A stretch of DNA of 64,000 nucleotides from Arthrobacter sp. SLBN-83 (GCF_006715285.1 NZ_VFMX01000001.1:3534001-3598000), one strand, 5' to 3'; positions 26,438-36,781 are shown, counted from the first letter of the stretch. Made by a program: numbers and translations. Notes: a model not told the origin generated them from the letters alone.

Positions 26438-28828
26438 TTGGAAGAACGTTCGGCGTCGGCGCCAACGGCACAGGAAGAAAAGAATCCTGCCGGTGTACAA
26501 GCCGGTGCGGCAGCGCCCGCGCGCCCTGGTTCCCTGGTTCCTGTTGACAACTCAGGATCCCGCGCCACGTTCCCCGGCCGCCGTGAGCGCACCCGTTCCC
26601 GCCTTGCCCGCCTCACCGGCCGCGGCACCGCCACTTACTCTCCCATTCTTGAGCCGCTGCTCCGCACGGTCCGCGCCAACAATCCCAAAGAGGACTTCGA
26701 CCTCATCCAGCGCGCCTTTGACGTAGCGGAACGGAGCCACCGCGGGCAGAAGCGCAAGAGCGGGGACCCGTACATCACCCACCCGGTGGCCGTGGCCACC
26801 ATCCTCGCTGAACTCGGCCTCAGCGGCACCACGCTGGCTGCAGCGCTGCTGCACGACACCGTGGAAGACACTCCATACACGCTTGCTGACCTGAAACGGG
26901 ACTTCGGGCCGGAAGTAGCCATGCTTGTGGACGGCGTCACCAAACTGGATAAGGTCAGCTTCGGCGAGGCTGCCCAGTCGGAGACCGTACGCAAAATGGT
27001 CGTGGCCATGGCCAAGGACATCCGCGTCCTGATGATCAAACTGGCGGACCGGCTGCATAACGCCCGCACCTGGCGTTTCGTCTCCGCCGAATCCTCGGCG
27101 CGCAAGGCCCGGGAAACCCTGGAAATCTTCGCGCCGCTGGCCCACCGCCTGGGCATGAACACCATCAAATGGGAGCTCGAGGACCTGTCCTTCGCGGCGC
27201 TTTATCCCAAGGTGTATGAGGAGATCGTCCGGATGGTGGGGGACCGTACCCCCGAGCGGGAAAAAAGCCTGGGCGTTATCCGCGACCAAATTACCGAGGA
27301 CCTTCGCGGCGCCAAGATCAAGGCCACGATCACCGGCCGGCCCAAGCACTACTACTCCATCTACCAAAAGATGATTGTCCGCGACAAGGACTTCGACGAC
27401 ATCAACGACCTCATGGGCGTCCGCGTCCTGGTGGACTCTGTCCGGGACTGCTACGCCGCCCTGGGCATCATGCACTCGCGCTGGAACCCGCTGCCCGGCA
27501 GGTTCAAGGACTACATCGCGATGCCGAAGTTCAACATGTACCAGTCCCTGCACACCACGGTGATCGGGCCCGGCGGCAAGCCGGTGGAGATTCAGATCCG
27601 TACGCATGAGATGCACCGCCGGGCCGAATACGGCGTAGCGGCCCATTGGAAGTACAAGGACCAGCCCAACCGCACCGCCGTCGGTCCCGGGAGCCCCCGC
27701 GACGGCGACATGGGATGGCTGCGGTCCCTGGTGGACTGGCAGCAGGAGACGTCGGATCCCGGGGAGTTCCTGGACTCGCTCCGCTTCGAAATCAACGCCC
27801 GCGAAGTGTTCGTCTTCACCCCCAAGGGCGAAGTCATGGCCCTGCCGGCCGGATCAACGCCGGTGGACTTTGCCTATGCAGTCCACACCGAGGTGGGCCA
27901 CCGCACCATCGGCGCCAGGGTCAACGGCAAGCTGGTCCCGCTCAACAGCGAACTGAACCATGGCGACTGGGTGGAGATCTTCACCTCCAAAGCGGAAGGC
28001 GCCGGGCCCAGCCAAGACTGGCAGCACTTCGTCAAGAGCGCCAGGGCACGCAACAAGATCCGGCAGTGGTTCAGCAAGGAACGCCGCGAAGAGGCGATCG
28101 ACCGCGGCAAGGAGCTGCTGACCCGCGCCATGCGGAAGCAGAACCTTCCGTTGCAGCGGCTGATGACGCACGAGGCCCTGGCCGCCGTTGCGGAGGAGTT
28201 CAAGTACGCCGACATCTCCGGCCTCTACGCCGGGGTGGGCGACGGACACACGTCCGCGCAATCGGTCATGGAGAAGCTCATTGAAAGCCTTGGCGGCAAT
28301 GAGAGTGCCGATGATGACGTCGAAGAGGTCAGCATCCCCACCCAGGTCACCAAGGCGCGCTTCTCCGACTCCGGTGTTGTGGTCCGTGGTGTAGGCGACG
28401 TCTGGGTCAAGCTGGCCCGCTGCTGCACGCCGGTTCCGCCGGACCCGATCCTTGGCTTCGTGACTCGGGGCTCCGGCGTTTCCGTTCACCGGACCGACTG
28501 CACGAACATTTCGGACCTCAAGGACCAGCCGGACCGGATCGTGGACGTGGACTGGGCGCCGACGCAATCCAGCGTGTTCCTGGTGGAAATCCAGGTGGAG
28601 GCCCTGGACCGGAAATCGCTGCTCTCCGACGTGACGCGGGTTCTCTCGGACAACCACGTCAACATCCTCGCGGCCAGCGTCCACACCTCCACGGACCGGG
28701 TGGCCATCTCAAAGTTCGCTTTCGAGATGGGTGACCCGAAGTACCTCAGCCACGTCCTGAGCGCCGTCCGGCGCATCGACGGGGTCTTCGACGTCTACCG
28801 CACCACCGGGAACAAGCGCCGGAGCTAG
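26438..28828 (+). CDS. rel: Bifunctional (p)ppGpp synthetase/hydrolase Rel
   Basis: A long RelA/SpoT homologue of about 796 residues. Order: N-terminal HD hydrolase domain with HDTVEDTPY, synthetase domain with [13 protein letters not shown] and [14 protein letters not shown] domain ([14 protein letters not shown]), a zinc-finger/conserved-cysteine segment with [10 protein letters not shown], and a C-terminal ACT domain. An intact HD motif argues that it both makes and degrades the alarmone in response to starved ribosomes. The TTG at 26438 is preferred because GAGGGG lies 7 bases before it; a GTG at 26420 in frame is the alternative. Its last 120 bases overlap a convergent ORF. Confidence 0.95.
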   Translation: MEERSASAPTAQEEKNPAGVQAGAAAPARPGSLVPVDNSGSRATFPGRRERTRSRLARLTGRGTATYSPILEPLLRTVRANNPKEDFDLIQRAFDVAERSHRGQKRKSGDPYITHPVAVATILAELGLSGTTLAAALLHDTVEDTPYTLADLKRDFGPEVAMLVDGVTKLDKVSFGEAAQSETVRKMVVAMAKDIRVLMIKLADRLHNARTWRFVSAESSARKARETLEIFAPLAHRLGMNTIKWELEDLSFAALYPKVYEEIVRMVGDRTPEREKSLGVIRDQITEDLRGAKIKATITGRPKHYYSIYQKMIVRDKDFDDINDLMGVRVLVDSVRDCYAALGIMHSRWNPLPGRFKDYIAMPKFNMYQSLHTTVIGPGGKPVEIQIRTHEMHRRAEYGVAAHWKYKDQPNRTAVGPGSPRDGDMGWLRSLVDWQQETSDPGEFLDSLRFEINAREVFVFTPKGEVMALPAGSTPVDFAYAVHTEVGHRTIGARVNGKLVPLNSELNHGDWVEIFTSKAEGAGPSQDWQHFVKSARARNKIRQWFSKERREEAIDRGKELLTRAMRKQNLPLQRLMTHEALAAVAEEFKYADISGLYAGVGDGHTSAQSVMEKLIESLGGNESADDDVEEVSIPTQVTKARFSDSGVVVRGVGDVWVKLARCCTPVPPDPILGFVTRGSGVSVHRTDCTNISDLKDQPDRIVDVDWAPTQSSVFLVEIQVEALDRKSLLSDVTRVLSDNHVNILAASVHTSTDRVAISKFAFEMGDPKYLSHVLSAVRRIDGVFDVYRTTGNKRRS

Positions 28829-29482
28829 CCGGGCAAGCTTTTCCAAGGCCGCCCGCTTGTGCGGCACCCGGGGCGTTGCCTCGATGGCCCGGACCAGGAG
28901 ACGCAGCTTCACGTCCTGCTGCGGCCGTGCCAGCAGCCCGGCGAGGGCGGGCACGGCGCGCTCCGGTTCCACATGAAGGGCGATATCGAGGGCTGTCCGC
29001 AACGGGCTGGACACCATCAGCCCGCCTAGGCTGATTACGTCGAACGGGCCCAGCTTCACTTCATGCAACGTACAGCCCCGCGTATTCCGCAGGCTGGATA
29101 CCCTGCGCTTGGCGTCCACCAGCAGCGCAAGGCGGTCAGGTTCCGCCGCGCAGCCGTAGATCCAGGCGGCCGTCATCCGCCCCGCAACAACGCGCTGCCG
29201 TATTGCCGCCGGTACGGCCCCTGCCGCTGCCCGTGCGCGAAGCTGTGGGGACGCAGGGATCCCCGGGAGCGTGTAGCCGTGCTGATGGAAGCGGGCCAGC
29301 AGGCCGTCTGCGGCGAGGGACTGCAGTTCCGGACCGGCGAAGGGGCCGCCGGGAGCGTAGAGTTCCGGAAAGCGGGGCCCTGCGGCGGCGTCCGCCCCGC
29401 TTTCCTGGCAACCCGCACGGGAAGCATGCGTGCGGGCTTCCTTGCCCGGGCCGGCGGCGGAGGGAGTCGGAGGAGTGGCCAT
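28709..29482 (-). CDS. AbiEi-antitoxin-like protein, orphan
   Basis: A 257-residue protein. The middle ([52 protein letters not shown]) resembles the C-terminal domain of AbiEi/type IV antitoxin-like proteins, which share the pattern TSxLRTxxDLA. No N-terminal winged helix is obvious, and no AbiEii nucleotidyltransferase toxin is adjacent, so a toxin-antitoxin role is doubtful. The last 40 residues are encoded antisense to the rel ACT domain, are acidic and look unconserved; the true domain probably ends before them. Family assignment moderate, function unknown. Confidence 0.55.
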   Translation of the reverse strand: MATPPTPSAAGPGKEARTHASRAGCQESGADAAAGPRFPELYAPGGPFAGPELQSLAADGLLARFHQHGYTLPGIPASPQLRARAAAGAVPAAIRQRVVAGRMTAAWIYGCAAEPDRLALLVDAKRRVSSLRNTRGCTLHEVKLGPFDVISLGGLMVSSPLRTALDIALHVEPERAVPALAGLLARPQQDVKLRLLVRAIEATPRVPHKRAALEKLARLAPALVPGGAVDVEDPVDAPDGAQDVAEVLRVTHLESEL

Positions 29483-29515
29483 AGCCCCATCCTGCCCGGG
29501 CGCCCTTAAACAGCA

Positions 29516-29557
29516 CAGGCCCCGCCCGGGTTATGTGGATAACCGGAACGGGGCCTG
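29516..29557 (-). terminator. Nested hairpin, terminator of the DUF349 gene
   Basis: Outer arms CAGGCCCCG (29516-29524) and CGGGGCCTG (29549-29557) enclose an inner hairpin GGTTAT (29529-29534) / ATAACC (29539-29544). Read on the minus strand the structure follows the DUF349 stop and leads into TGCTGTTT. The inner loop region holds TTATCCACA on the minus strand, a perfect DnaA-box 9-mer. Confidence 0.65.
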
Positions 29558-29579
29558 CGCCCGTCAGCCTAAAGGTTGT

Positions 29580-31091
29580 TCAGGACAGCTCGCTGGCCGA
29601 ACGCTGGATCTGGTCGAGCCAGGCCTGCCGGGCTTCGAGGGCTTCCTGCGCAGCCTTGATCTTGCGCTGGTCGCCGCTCTTCTCTGCCTTGGCGAGGTCT
29701 TCCTGGAGCCCGGCGATGGCGGATTCCAGCTGTGACAGTGCGCTGTTGGTGCGTGCCTTGCGCTCCGGGTTGGATCGCTGCCACTGCTCTTCCTCGGCGT
29801 GGCGCACGGCGTCCTCCACCTTCCGCAGCCCGGCCTCGATCCGGCCCATGTCCGCCCGCGGCACCTTGCCGGCCTCTTCCCAGCGGTCACGGATGGACTG
29901 CAGGGCCTTCTTGGCCGCAGCGAGGTCCTTCACCGGAAGGATCGTGTTGGCCTCGGCCAGCAGTGCTTCCTTCACCGTGAGGTTCGCCGCGTATTCCTGG
30001 TCGATCTCGTCGTTTGCAGCCTGGCGCGACGTGAAGAAGACGTCCTGCGCGGCGCGGAAGCGTGCCCAGAGCGCGTCGTCGTCCTTGCGGCTGGCCCGGG
30101 GTGATGCCTTCCACTGGTCCATCAGCCGGCGGTATTCGCCGGCGGCGAAGCCCCAGTCCGTGGACGAGGACAGGGCTTCGGCTTCCGCGATCAGCTTCTC
30201 CTTGGCGGCCTTGGCCGCCGAGTTGTTGCTGTCCAGCTGGGAGAAGTATGCCCTGCGGTGGCGGTCAAAAACCGTCCGGGCAGCACGGAAACGCTTCCAA
30301 AGGGCGTCCTCGTTGCTGCGGCCCAGCCGCACGCCGCTCTTCTGGGCTGCCTTCCAGTTCTCGAAAAGCTCGTTCATCCGGGCACTGGAAGTCTTCCACT
30401 GGGTCTGAGCAGGATCCTGGCCTGAAATCTGCTCCGCCTCGGCAACAATGGCTTCACGTGCTGCCAGCTCGGAGGCCCGCACGGCGTCGTGCTCGGCCTT
30501 TTCTGCTTTTTCCAGCTCCGTGATCTGGCCGGACAGCTTATCCAGGCGCGCCTCGGCAGAGCGGAGGTCACCCACCATGTTCCGCTCGGCAAGCTGCTCA
30601 CGCAGGTGCGTCACCGTCTTCTGCATGTCCGTGCTGGGTGCCTTGGAGCTGACCCGCTGTTCCAGCAGCACGATCTGCGCCACGACGTCGTCGTACTTCC
30701 GCGCGAAGTACAGGAGGGCTTCGTCGTCGCTGACCCCCGGGTACTGTCCCACGGGGTGCTCGCCGTCGTCGATCTTCAGGTAGACGTGGCCGTCGCCCTC
30801 CACCCGGCCCCATTTGGACGCCTCGGCGACCGAGGTGCTGGGGGCAGCGGGAGCCGGTGCGGCTGCGGGTGCGGCGGCTGCAGGCTTGGGCCTGGAGGCG
30901 AAAGCGGCTGGAGACGGTGCAGACGGCCGCGGCCCGGGAGCTGGCGCAGGTGCCGTTGGCGCTGCGGGAGCCTCGGGTGCGGCAGGAGACTGCTCGGCAT
31001 TCGCATCAGGACCGGTACCTTCGCCGGTGGCGGGAGCCGCCGTTTCGGTCAGGTCTGTTGCTGTTTCGTCGGATTTCTGACTGTCTGTCAC
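29580..31091 (-). CDS. DUF349 repeat protein
   Basis: A 503-residue protein with an N-terminal 110-residue low-complexity region rich in Ala, Pro and Ser, then mostly alpha-helical sequence with DUF349 repeats. The repeats are recognised by paired copies such as ALWKRFRAARTVFDRHRRAYF and ALWARFRAAQDVFFTSRQ. No enzyme motif or membrane segment is visible; coiled coil is likely. DUF349 proteins are widespread in actinobacteria and their function is not settled. The GTG at 31091 starts the gene. It follows the cyclophilin gene on the same strand with a 65-base gap. Confidence 0.85.
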   Translation of the reverse strand: MTDSQKSDETATDLTETAAPATGEGTGPDANAEQSPAAPEAPAAPTAPAPAPGPRPSAPSPAAFASRPKPAAAAPAAAPAPAAPSTSVAEASKWGRVEGDGHVYLKIDDGEHPVGQYPGVSDDEALLYFARKYDDVVAQIVLLEQRVSSKAPSTDMQKTVTHLREQLAERNMVGDLRSAEARLDKLSGQITELEKAEKAEHDAVRASELAAREAIVAEAEQISGQDPAQTQWKTSSARMNELFENWKAAQKSGVRLGRSNEDALWKRFRAARTVFDRHRRAYFSQLDSNNSAAKAAKEKLIAEAEALSSSTDWGFAAGEYRRLMDQWKASPRASRKDDDALWARFRAAQDVFFTSRQAANDEIDQEYAANLTVKEALLAEANTILPVKDLAAAKKALQSIRDRWEEAGKVPRADMGRIEAGLRKVEDAVRHAEEEQWQRSNPERKARTNSALSQLESAIAGLQEDLAKAEKSGDQRKIKAAQEALEARQAWLDQIQRSASELS

Positions 31092-31156
31092 CGCTAAAAG
31101 TCTTTCGCTTGGAGGGAAATACTCACGTACTCACCGTGCCAGTCCGGCCCGGCTTC

Positions 31157-31975
31157 CTACTTCAGAGAAAACGAGTCTATCGTGACTGGTTGTTTTGGCG
31201 CGCCGTCCGTGTCGCTGGCTCCCGGCGTGATTCCTGCGGCCGCGATGGTGGTGACGACGTCGAGCCCGGAGGTCACCTTTCCTACAACGGTGTAGCCCCC
31301 GGCGGCGTCGGCCGGGATGACCGTGTCCTTGTAGACAATGAAGAACTGCGTTCCGTTGCCGTACGCGTTGTTGCCCGTGCGGGCCACTGCGATGGTGCCG
31401 GCAGGGTATGTGTTGTCGGCCGGGGTGTTCTCCAGCGGACCCCACGTGTAGTTCGGGTCGCCCTGGCCGTCTCCCTTGGGGGAGCCGCACTGCAGGACGC
31501 CGAACTTGTCTGCCGTGGTGAGGCGATGGCACGTTTTGCCGTTGAAGTAGCCTTCGTCACTCAGGGACTTGAAGACGGCGGCCGCCTGCGGGGCCTTGGT
31601 CCCGTCCACTTCCACGCCCAGCGGGCTGCCGTTCAGCAGCAGCTGGCCGGAGAACGTCTTGCCGGCCGCCGTGTCCGCAGCAGGGATGTTCGGCCCGTTG
31701 GTCGCCGGCGCGGACGGTGTGGGGGAGGAGCTCGCTGAAGCGGACGGTTCCGTCAGCCCCGCCTGCGCAGCAGCGTATTCGTCCTCCGTGGGATTGCCGG
31801 CGAAAGCTGTCAGTTGAAGGACGACGGCGAGCACCACCGCGGCGGCCCCGGCACCGGCTGCCACGAGGTTGTCGCGCTGCCGCCGCTTTTCCTGGCCGCG
31901 CCGGAGCTCACGCTTGGCTTCCATTTGCTGGATGCGCCGTTTTGTTTCGCGTGCACTGCGTGAACTGGCCGCCAA
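31157..31975 (-). CDS. Membrane-anchored cyclophilin-type peptidyl-prolyl isomerase
   Basis: A 272-residue protein: a basic N-terminus (RRIQQMEAKRELRRGQEKRRQ), one membrane helix (NLVAAGAGAAAVVLAVVL), a Ser/Pro/Ala linker and a cyclophilin domain with KTCHRLTTADKFGVLQCG, NAYGNGTQFFIVY and VVGKVTSGLDVV. It likely assists folding of exported proteins at the outer face of the membrane. The catalytic-site Phe-His-Arg triad of typical cyclophilins reads Cys-His-Arg here. The TTG start has a strong GAGGAGG six to seven bases upstream. Confidence 0.9.
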   Translation of the reverse strand: MAASSRSARETKRRIQQMEAKRELRRGQEKRRQRDNLVAAGAGAAAVVLAVVLQLTAFAGNPTEDEYAAAQAGLTEPSASASSSPTPSAPATNGPNIPAADTAAGKTFSGQLLLNGSPLGVEVDGTKAPQAAAVFKSLSDEGYFNGKTCHRLTTADKFGVLQCGSPKGDGQGDPNYTWGPLENTPADNTYPAGTIAVARTGNNAYGNGTQFFIVYKDTVIPADAAGGYTVVGKVTSGLDVVTTIAAAGITPGASDTDGAPKQPVTIDSFSLK

Positions 31976-32058
31976 GGGTCCTCCTCATCGTCGGGCTGCT
32001 GGTGCCCGGCGGTTGGCCGCAGGGCGCAGGTGTCAGGGGCCAGGCTTCGCGGGTCCGC

Positions 32059-32114
32059 TGCATTAGAGATGCACACGGATGACGCATAAACTGGCTGCCG
32101 CACATAGTTTATGC
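32059..32114. promoter_or_regulatory. AT-rich inverted repeats in the cyclophilin/hisS intergenic region
   Basis: A perfect 9-bp repeat GCATAAACT (32084-32092) / AGTTTATGC (32106-32114) with a 13-base loop, preceded by TGCAT (32059-32063) / ATGCA (32069-32073). It lies between divergent genes in otherwise GC-rich DNA. Promoter/operator role is likely but unproven. Confidence 0.45.
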
Positions 32115-32205
32115 ATGGCTGGCTGTGCTGCCGCCGCATGCCACCTTTGAGGGGCGCGGGCCGGCAGTTCCGGCGCCCCTTCCATTCCTAAGGAGAACCT
32201 TCCCC

Positions 32206-33576
32206 ATGGCACGCACCGCCTCCCTGTCCGGATTCCCCGAGTGGCTTCCCGAGGAGCGGCTGGTGGAGCTGCATGTGCTCGATACCCTGCGCAGGGTATT
32301 TGAACTGCACGGGTTTGGCTCGATCGAGACCCGTGCCGTGGAAACGGTGGGCCAACTGCTCCGCAAGGGGGAGATCGACAAGGAAGTATACGGACTCAGC
32401 CGGCTGCAGGAGGATGAGAGCGAAAACCCCGTCAAGGGCGGAAAGGCCGACCCGAACGCGCTTGCCCTGCACTTTGACCTGACGGTTCCGTTCGCCCGGT
32501 ATGTCGTGGAGAACGCCGGCTATTTGTCCTTCCCGTTCCGCCGCTACCAGATCCAGAAAGTGTGGCGCGGCGAGCGGCCCCAGGAAGGGCGGGCCCGCGA
32601 ATTCACCCAGGCAGATATCGACGTGGTGGGCGACGGCGAGCTTCCCTTCCGCTACGACGTCGAGATTGCGCTGGTCATCGCCGAGGCACTCAGCGCACTG
32701 CCCATCCCCGACTTCCGCCTCCGGATCAACAACCGCAAGCTCGCGGAAGGCTTCTACCGCGGCATCGGACTCGACGACACCGCAGGCGTGCTGCGCAGCA
32801 TCGACAAGCTGGAGAAGATCGGCCCCGAAAAGGTCGCAGAGCTGCTGAAAACAGAGCTGGGCGCCACGGATGAGCAGGCAGCCAAGGCCCTCCGGTTGGC
32901 CGCCATCCGCACCGAGGACACCTCCTTCGTGGCCCAGGTCCGGGCCCTGGGCGTCAGCAACGAACTCCTTGATGAAGGCCTGGACGAACTTGAGCAGGTC
33001 ATCGATGCCGCCGTCCAGCGGGCACCGGGGAAGGTCCTGGCGGACCTCAGCATCGCCCGCGGCCTGGACTACTACACGGGCACCGTGGTGGAAACCGTCC
33101 TGGTGGGCCACGAACAGCTGGGCTCCATTTGCTCGGGCGGCCGCTACGACGCCCTGGCGTCCAAGGGCAACCGCAAGTTCCCGGGTGTCGGCCTCTCCAT
33201 CGGCGTCACCCGCCTGGTGTCGCGGATCCTGAGCCAGGACCTGGCCAGGGCCTCCCGTTCAGTTCCCACCACCGTCCTGGTGGCCCTGAACCATGACGAC
33301 AGTTGGGGAGCGGCCCAGGACGTCGCCGCCCTGCTGCGGAGCCGGGGGATCCCCACCGAGGTTGCGGCCAAGGCAGACAAGTTTGGCAAGCAGATCAAGT
33401 TTGCTGACCGGCGGGGCATCCCCTTCGTGTGGTTCACGGAGGAAGACGGCACCCACCAGGTCAAGGACATCCGCACCGGCGAGCAAGTGCTTGCTGCCCC
33501 CGAAACCTGGATGCCGCCGCTGGAGGACCTGACCGTTCAGGTTGAAATAACCGCGCCCGCACCCGCCTCGGTATAG
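32206..33576 (+). CDS. hisS: Histidine--tRNA ligase
   Basis: A 456-residue class II synthetase: motif 1 region with KEVYGLSRLQEDES, motif 2 around FRRYQIQKVWRGERPQEGR, the His-specific ARGLDYYTGTVVE block, SGGRYDAL, and a C-terminal anticodon-binding domain (VLVALNHDDSWGAAQDVAALL). It charges tRNA-His. The ATG at 32206 is chosen because AAGGAG lies ten bases upstream; the longer open frame from 32125 is non-conserved. It converges on the permease gene with 28 bases between. Confidence 0.95.
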   Translation: MARTASLSGFPEWLPEERLVELHVLDTLRRVFELHGFGSIETRAVETVGQLLRKGEIDKEVYGLSRLQEDESENPVKGGKADPNALALHFDLTVPFARYVVENAGYLSFPFRRYQIQKVWRGERPQEGRAREFTQADIDVVGDGELPFRYDVEIALVIAEALSALPIPDFRLRINNRKLAEGFYRGIGLDDTAGVLRSIDKLEKIGPEKVAELLKTELGATDEQAAKALRLAAIRTEDTSFVAQVRALGVSNELLDEGLDELEQVIDAAVQRAPGKVLADLSIARGLDYYTGTVVETVLVGHEQLGSICSGGRYDALASKGNRKFPGVGLSIGVTRLVSRILSQDLARASRSVPTTVLVALNHDDSWGAAQDVAALLRSRGIPTEVAAKADKFGKQIKFADRRGIPFVWFTEEDGTHQVKDIRTGEQVLAAPETWMPPLEDLTVQVEITAPAPASV

Positions 33577-33604
33577 CCCGGGGGCTTACGGCCGGGGCTG
33601 GTAC

Positions 33605-34858
33605 CTACTGCAGGGGCTGGCGCTGCCGGAAGCGCAGCACCAGCCAGCGCCCGGCCACCCCCGCCGCGAGGACCGCCGCCATGGTCAGGGCGGATGCGGC
33701 CGGCAGGGTGAAGGCAAGTACCACGCACCCCAGGAATCCAACAGCGTTGAGCCAACGCGGAGCGTAGCCGGGGTGCGCCGCGAGCGTGTAGGCGGACGCA
33801 TTCGCAATCGCGTAGTACATCAGCACGCCGAAGCTTGAAAAGCCCACCACGGTCATCACGTCGGTGGTCAGCAGGAGCAGGATGACGACGGCGGCCACGG
33901 CCAGTTCCGCGACGAAGGGAACGGTGTGGGTGCCGCCCACCTTTGCCAATGGTCCGGGAAGGTCCCGTTCCCTCGCCATGGCCAGCGTTGTCCTGCCCAC
34001 CCCGGTGATCAGTGCGAGAAGGGAGCCCAGGCATGCGGCGGCCGCTCCGGCCTGCACCAGCGGCGCGCCCGCGGCCAGGCCGGAGTCCAGCACCGCGTCC
34101 AGCAGGGGCGTCCGGGTGGCGGCAAGCCGGTCGCCGAGGTGGGCGGGCAGGAGCAGGGCCAGCACCAGATAGATTATGAACGCTGCTGCCAGGGCTGCGA
34201 GGATGGCCCGTGGTATGGCCCGGGCAGGGTTCCTGACTTCTTCGCCCAAGGTGGCGATCCTGGCATAGCCGGCGAAGGCGAAGAACATCAGTCCGGCGGC
34301 GGGCAGGACACCGCCTGCACCGGCCGACGGAGCCCCTGCCGTTTCCGTCGCCGGGTGCGGCCCCAGCACTGCTGCGACGGCAACGAAAACCAGTGTTGCC
34401 AGGACCATGCACAGCAGGATCCGGGTCAGCAGGGCGGTCCTGGTAATGCCCAGCAGGTTGACGCCGGTCAGCACCACGACGGCGGCGATGGCCACCGGAA
34501 CAGCGAAAGCCGGAGCCACGTAGCTGCCGAAGGTCAGCGCCATGGCCGCGCAGGACGCCGTCTTGCCCGTCACGAAACCCCAGCCGGCCAGGAAGCCCGG
34601 CCATTCGCCCAGTTGTTTCCGGCCATAAACATATGTTCCGCCGCTGGTGGGGTATTTAGCGGCGAGGGCTGCGGAAGCCACGGCATTGCAGTAGGCCACG
34701 ACGCCGGCAACCACCACGGCCAGGACCAGCAGGTTACCGGCCAGGGCGGCGGCGGGGGCGAACACCACAAAGACGCCCGCACCCAGCATGGAACCCAGTC
34801 CAATGGCGGTGGCATCAAAGGTTCCGAGCCGTCGTTGCAGCTGCTGCGGTTCGCTCAT
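33605..34858 (-). CDS. APC-superfamily amino-acid permease
   Basis: A 417-residue polytopic membrane protein with about 12 hydrophobic segments. The first helix carries GLGSMLGAGVFVVFAP, the unwound substrate-binding stretch of APC transporters, and TFLKP-type loops are replaced by YPTSGGTYVYGRKQLG. It would import (or exchange) an amino acid or amine using an ion gradient; the substrate is unknown. The ATG at 34858 (MSEPQQLQRRLG) has GGAAAGGGA upstream; the frame further upstream overlaps aspS and its leader. Confidence 0.87.
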   Translation of the reverse strand: MSEPQQLQRRLGTFDATAIGLGSMLGAGVFVVFAPAAALAGNLLVLAVVVAGVVAYCNAVASAALAAKYPTSGGTYVYGRKQLGEWPGFLAGWGFVTGKTASCAAMALTFGSYVAPAFAVPVAIAAVVVLTGVNLLGITRTALLTRILLCMVLATLVFVAVAAVLGPHPATETAGAPSAGAGGVLPAAGLMFFAFAGYARIATLGEEVRNPARAIPRAILAALAAAFIIYLVLALLLPAHLGDRLAATRTPLLDAVLDSGLAAGAPLVQAGAAAACLGSLLALITGVGRTTLAMARERDLPGPLAKVGGTHTVPFVAELAVAAVVILLLLTTDVMTVVGFSSFGVLMYYAIANASAYTLAAHPGYAPRWLNAVGFLGCVVLAFTLPAASALTMAAVLAAGVAGRWLVLRFRQRQPLQ

Positions 34859-34896
34859 GCGGCGGCAGTCCCTTTCCAACGGGTAAACTCGGACGG

Positions 34897-34915
34897 GATC
34901 GTTCCCGCAACGATC
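34897..34915. promoter_or_regulatory. Palindrome in the permease/aspS divergent promoter region
   Basis: GATCGTT-cccgc-AACGATC is a perfect 7-bp inverted repeat with a 5-base centre, directly followed by CATATT, a possible -10 for aspS. Position and symmetry suggest a repressor site or a short hairpin; no regulator gene is nearby. Confidence 0.4.
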
Positions 34916-34955
34916 ATATTGAACTTCCCACTGTTTTCCCGCAGAAAGGCGTGCT

Positions 34956-36755
34956 GTGCTGCGCACACATGACCTCGGATCCCTTCGCTCCGAGCACATT
35001 GGACAGACCGTAACCCTGGCCGGCTGGGTGGCCCGCCGTCGTGATCACGGTGGTGTGGCATTCGTGGACCTGCGCGACGCTTCCGGCGTGGCGCAGGTGG
35101 TGGTCCGCGAGGAAGAAGTGTTCCATGGGCTGCGCAACGAGTACGTCCTGCAGGTCACGGGCACGGTGTCCCGGCGTCCGGAGGGCAACGAAAATCCTGT
35201 GCTGGCTACCGGCGAGATCGAGGTCATCGCCGAGGACGTCACCATCCTCAACACCTCCGACCCGCTGCCGTTCCAGATCGACGAGCATGTGGAGGTCGGC
35301 GAGGAGGCACGCCTCAAGCACCGCTACCTGGACCTGCGCCGTCCCGGCCCCAGCCGCAACCTGCGCCTGCGCTCCGAGGCAAACCGGGTGGCGCGCGAGC
35401 TGCTCCACCAGGAGGGCTACGTTGAGATCGAGACGCCCACGCTGACGCGCTCCACGCCGGAAGGCGCCCGTGACTTCCTGGTTCCGGCACGCCTGGCCCC
35501 GGGTTCCTGGTACGCCCTGCCGCAATCACCGCAGCTTTTCAAGCAACTGCTGCAGGTGGGCGGTTTCGAGAAGTACTACCAGATTGCCCGTTGCTACCGG
35601 GACGAAGACTTCCGGGCGGACCGGCAGCCGGAATTCACGCAGCTGGACATCGAGGCCAGCTTCGTAGACCAGGACGACATCATCCGGCTGGGCGAAAACA
35701 TCGTCAAGGCGGTATGGCAGCTCATCGGAGTCGACATTCCCACGCCCATCCAGCGGATTACGTACGCCGACGCCATGGCCCGGTTCGGCTCGGACAAGCC
35801 TGACCTTCGCTTCGGCCAGGAGCTCACCGAGCTGACGGAGTTCTTCAAGGACACCAACTTTGGTGTGTTCAAGGCGCCATACGTAGGCGCCGTGGTGATG
35901 CCGGGCGGAGCCTCACAGGCGCGCCGCACCCTGGACGCCTGGCAGGAATGGGCCAAGCAGCGGGGCGCCAAGGGCCTGGCGTACGTGCTGTACAAGGAAG
36001 ACGGCGAACTCGCCGGTCCCGTGGCCAAGAACCTCACCGACATCGAGCGCGCCGGCCTGGCCGACGCGGTTGGCGCCAAGCCGGGCGACTGCATCTTCTT
36101 CGCTGCAGGCGCGAAGACCCCGTCGCGTGCCCTGCTGGGTGCTGCCCGCGTGGAGATCGGCCACCGCACCGGCTTGATCGATCCCACCGACTGGGCGTTC
36201 TGCTGGGTGGTTGACGCTCCCATGTTCGAGCCTGCAGCCGCCGCGGTCGCCTCCGGTGATGTCGCCGTCGGTGGAGGGCATTGGACGGCCGTCCACCACG
36301 CCTTCACCTCGCCCAAGCCGGAATTCCTGGACACCTTCGACAAGGACCCCGAGTCGGCGCTGTCCTACGCCTACGACATTGTCTGCAACGGCAACGAAAT
36401 CGGCGGCGGCTCCATCCGTATCCACCAGCGTGAAGTGCAGGAGCGCGTCTTTGAGCTGATGGGCCTGGACAAGGAGGACGCGCAGACCAAGTTCGGCTTC
36501 CTGCTCGAAGGCTTCAAGTATGGCGCACCTCCGCACGGCGGCATCGCGTTCGGCTGGGACCGCGTTGTCTCGCTGCTGGCTGGCGTGGAGTCGATCCGCG
36601 ACGTCATCGCCTTCCCCAAATCCGGCGGCGGCCACGATCCCCTCACCGAGGCTCCGGCCCCCATCACGCCGCAGCAGCGCAAGGAAGCAGGCGTTGACTT
36701 CAAGCCGGAGGCCAAAAAGCCCGAAGAGAAGAAGAAGCCCGAAGACAAGCAGTAG
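34956..36755 (+). CDS. aspS: Aspartate--tRNA ligase
   Basis: A 599-residue bacterial-type AspRS: N-terminal OB anticodon domain ([23 protein letters not shown]), motif 2 with [20 protein letters not shown], the inserted GAD domain in the middle, and motif 3 [14 protein letters not shown]. The C-terminus carries an extra Lys/Pro/Glu-rich tail of about 20 residues. It charges tRNA-Asp and, if no AsnRS exists, also tRNA-Asn for later amidation; the genome outside the window would decide. GTG start with GAAAGG six bases upstream. Confidence 0.95.
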   Translation: MLRTHDLGSLRSEHIGQTVTLAGWVARRRDHGGVAFVDLRDASGVAQVVVREEEVFHGLRNEYVLQVTGTVSRRPEGNENPVLATGEIEVIAEDVTILNTSDPLPFQIDEHVEVGEEARLKHRYLDLRRPGPSRNLRLRSEANRVARELLHQEGYVEIETPTLTRSTPEGARDFLVPARLAPGSWYALPQSPQLFKQLLQVGGFEKYYQIARCYRDEDFRADRQPEFTQLDIEASFVDQDDIIRLGENIVKAVWQLIGVDIPTPIQRITYADAMARFGSDKPDLRFGQELTELTEFFKDTNFGVFKAPYVGAVVMPGGASQARRTLDAWQEWAKQRGAKGLAYVLYKEDGELAGPVAKNLTDIERAGLADAVGAKPGDCIFFAAGAKTPSRALLGAARVEIGHRTGLIDPTDWAFCWVVDAPMFEPAAAAVASGDVAVGGGHWTAVHHAFTSPKPEFLDTFDKDPESALSYAYDIVCNGNEIGGGSIRIHQREVQERVFELMGLDKEDAQTKFGFLLEGFKYGAPPHGGIAFGWDRVVSLLAGVESIRDVIAFPKSGGGHDPLTEAPAPITPQQRKEAGVDFKPEAKKPEEKKKPEDKQ

Positions 36756-36781
36756 TACCCGCTGCCTGAGGCCGTGACAGT

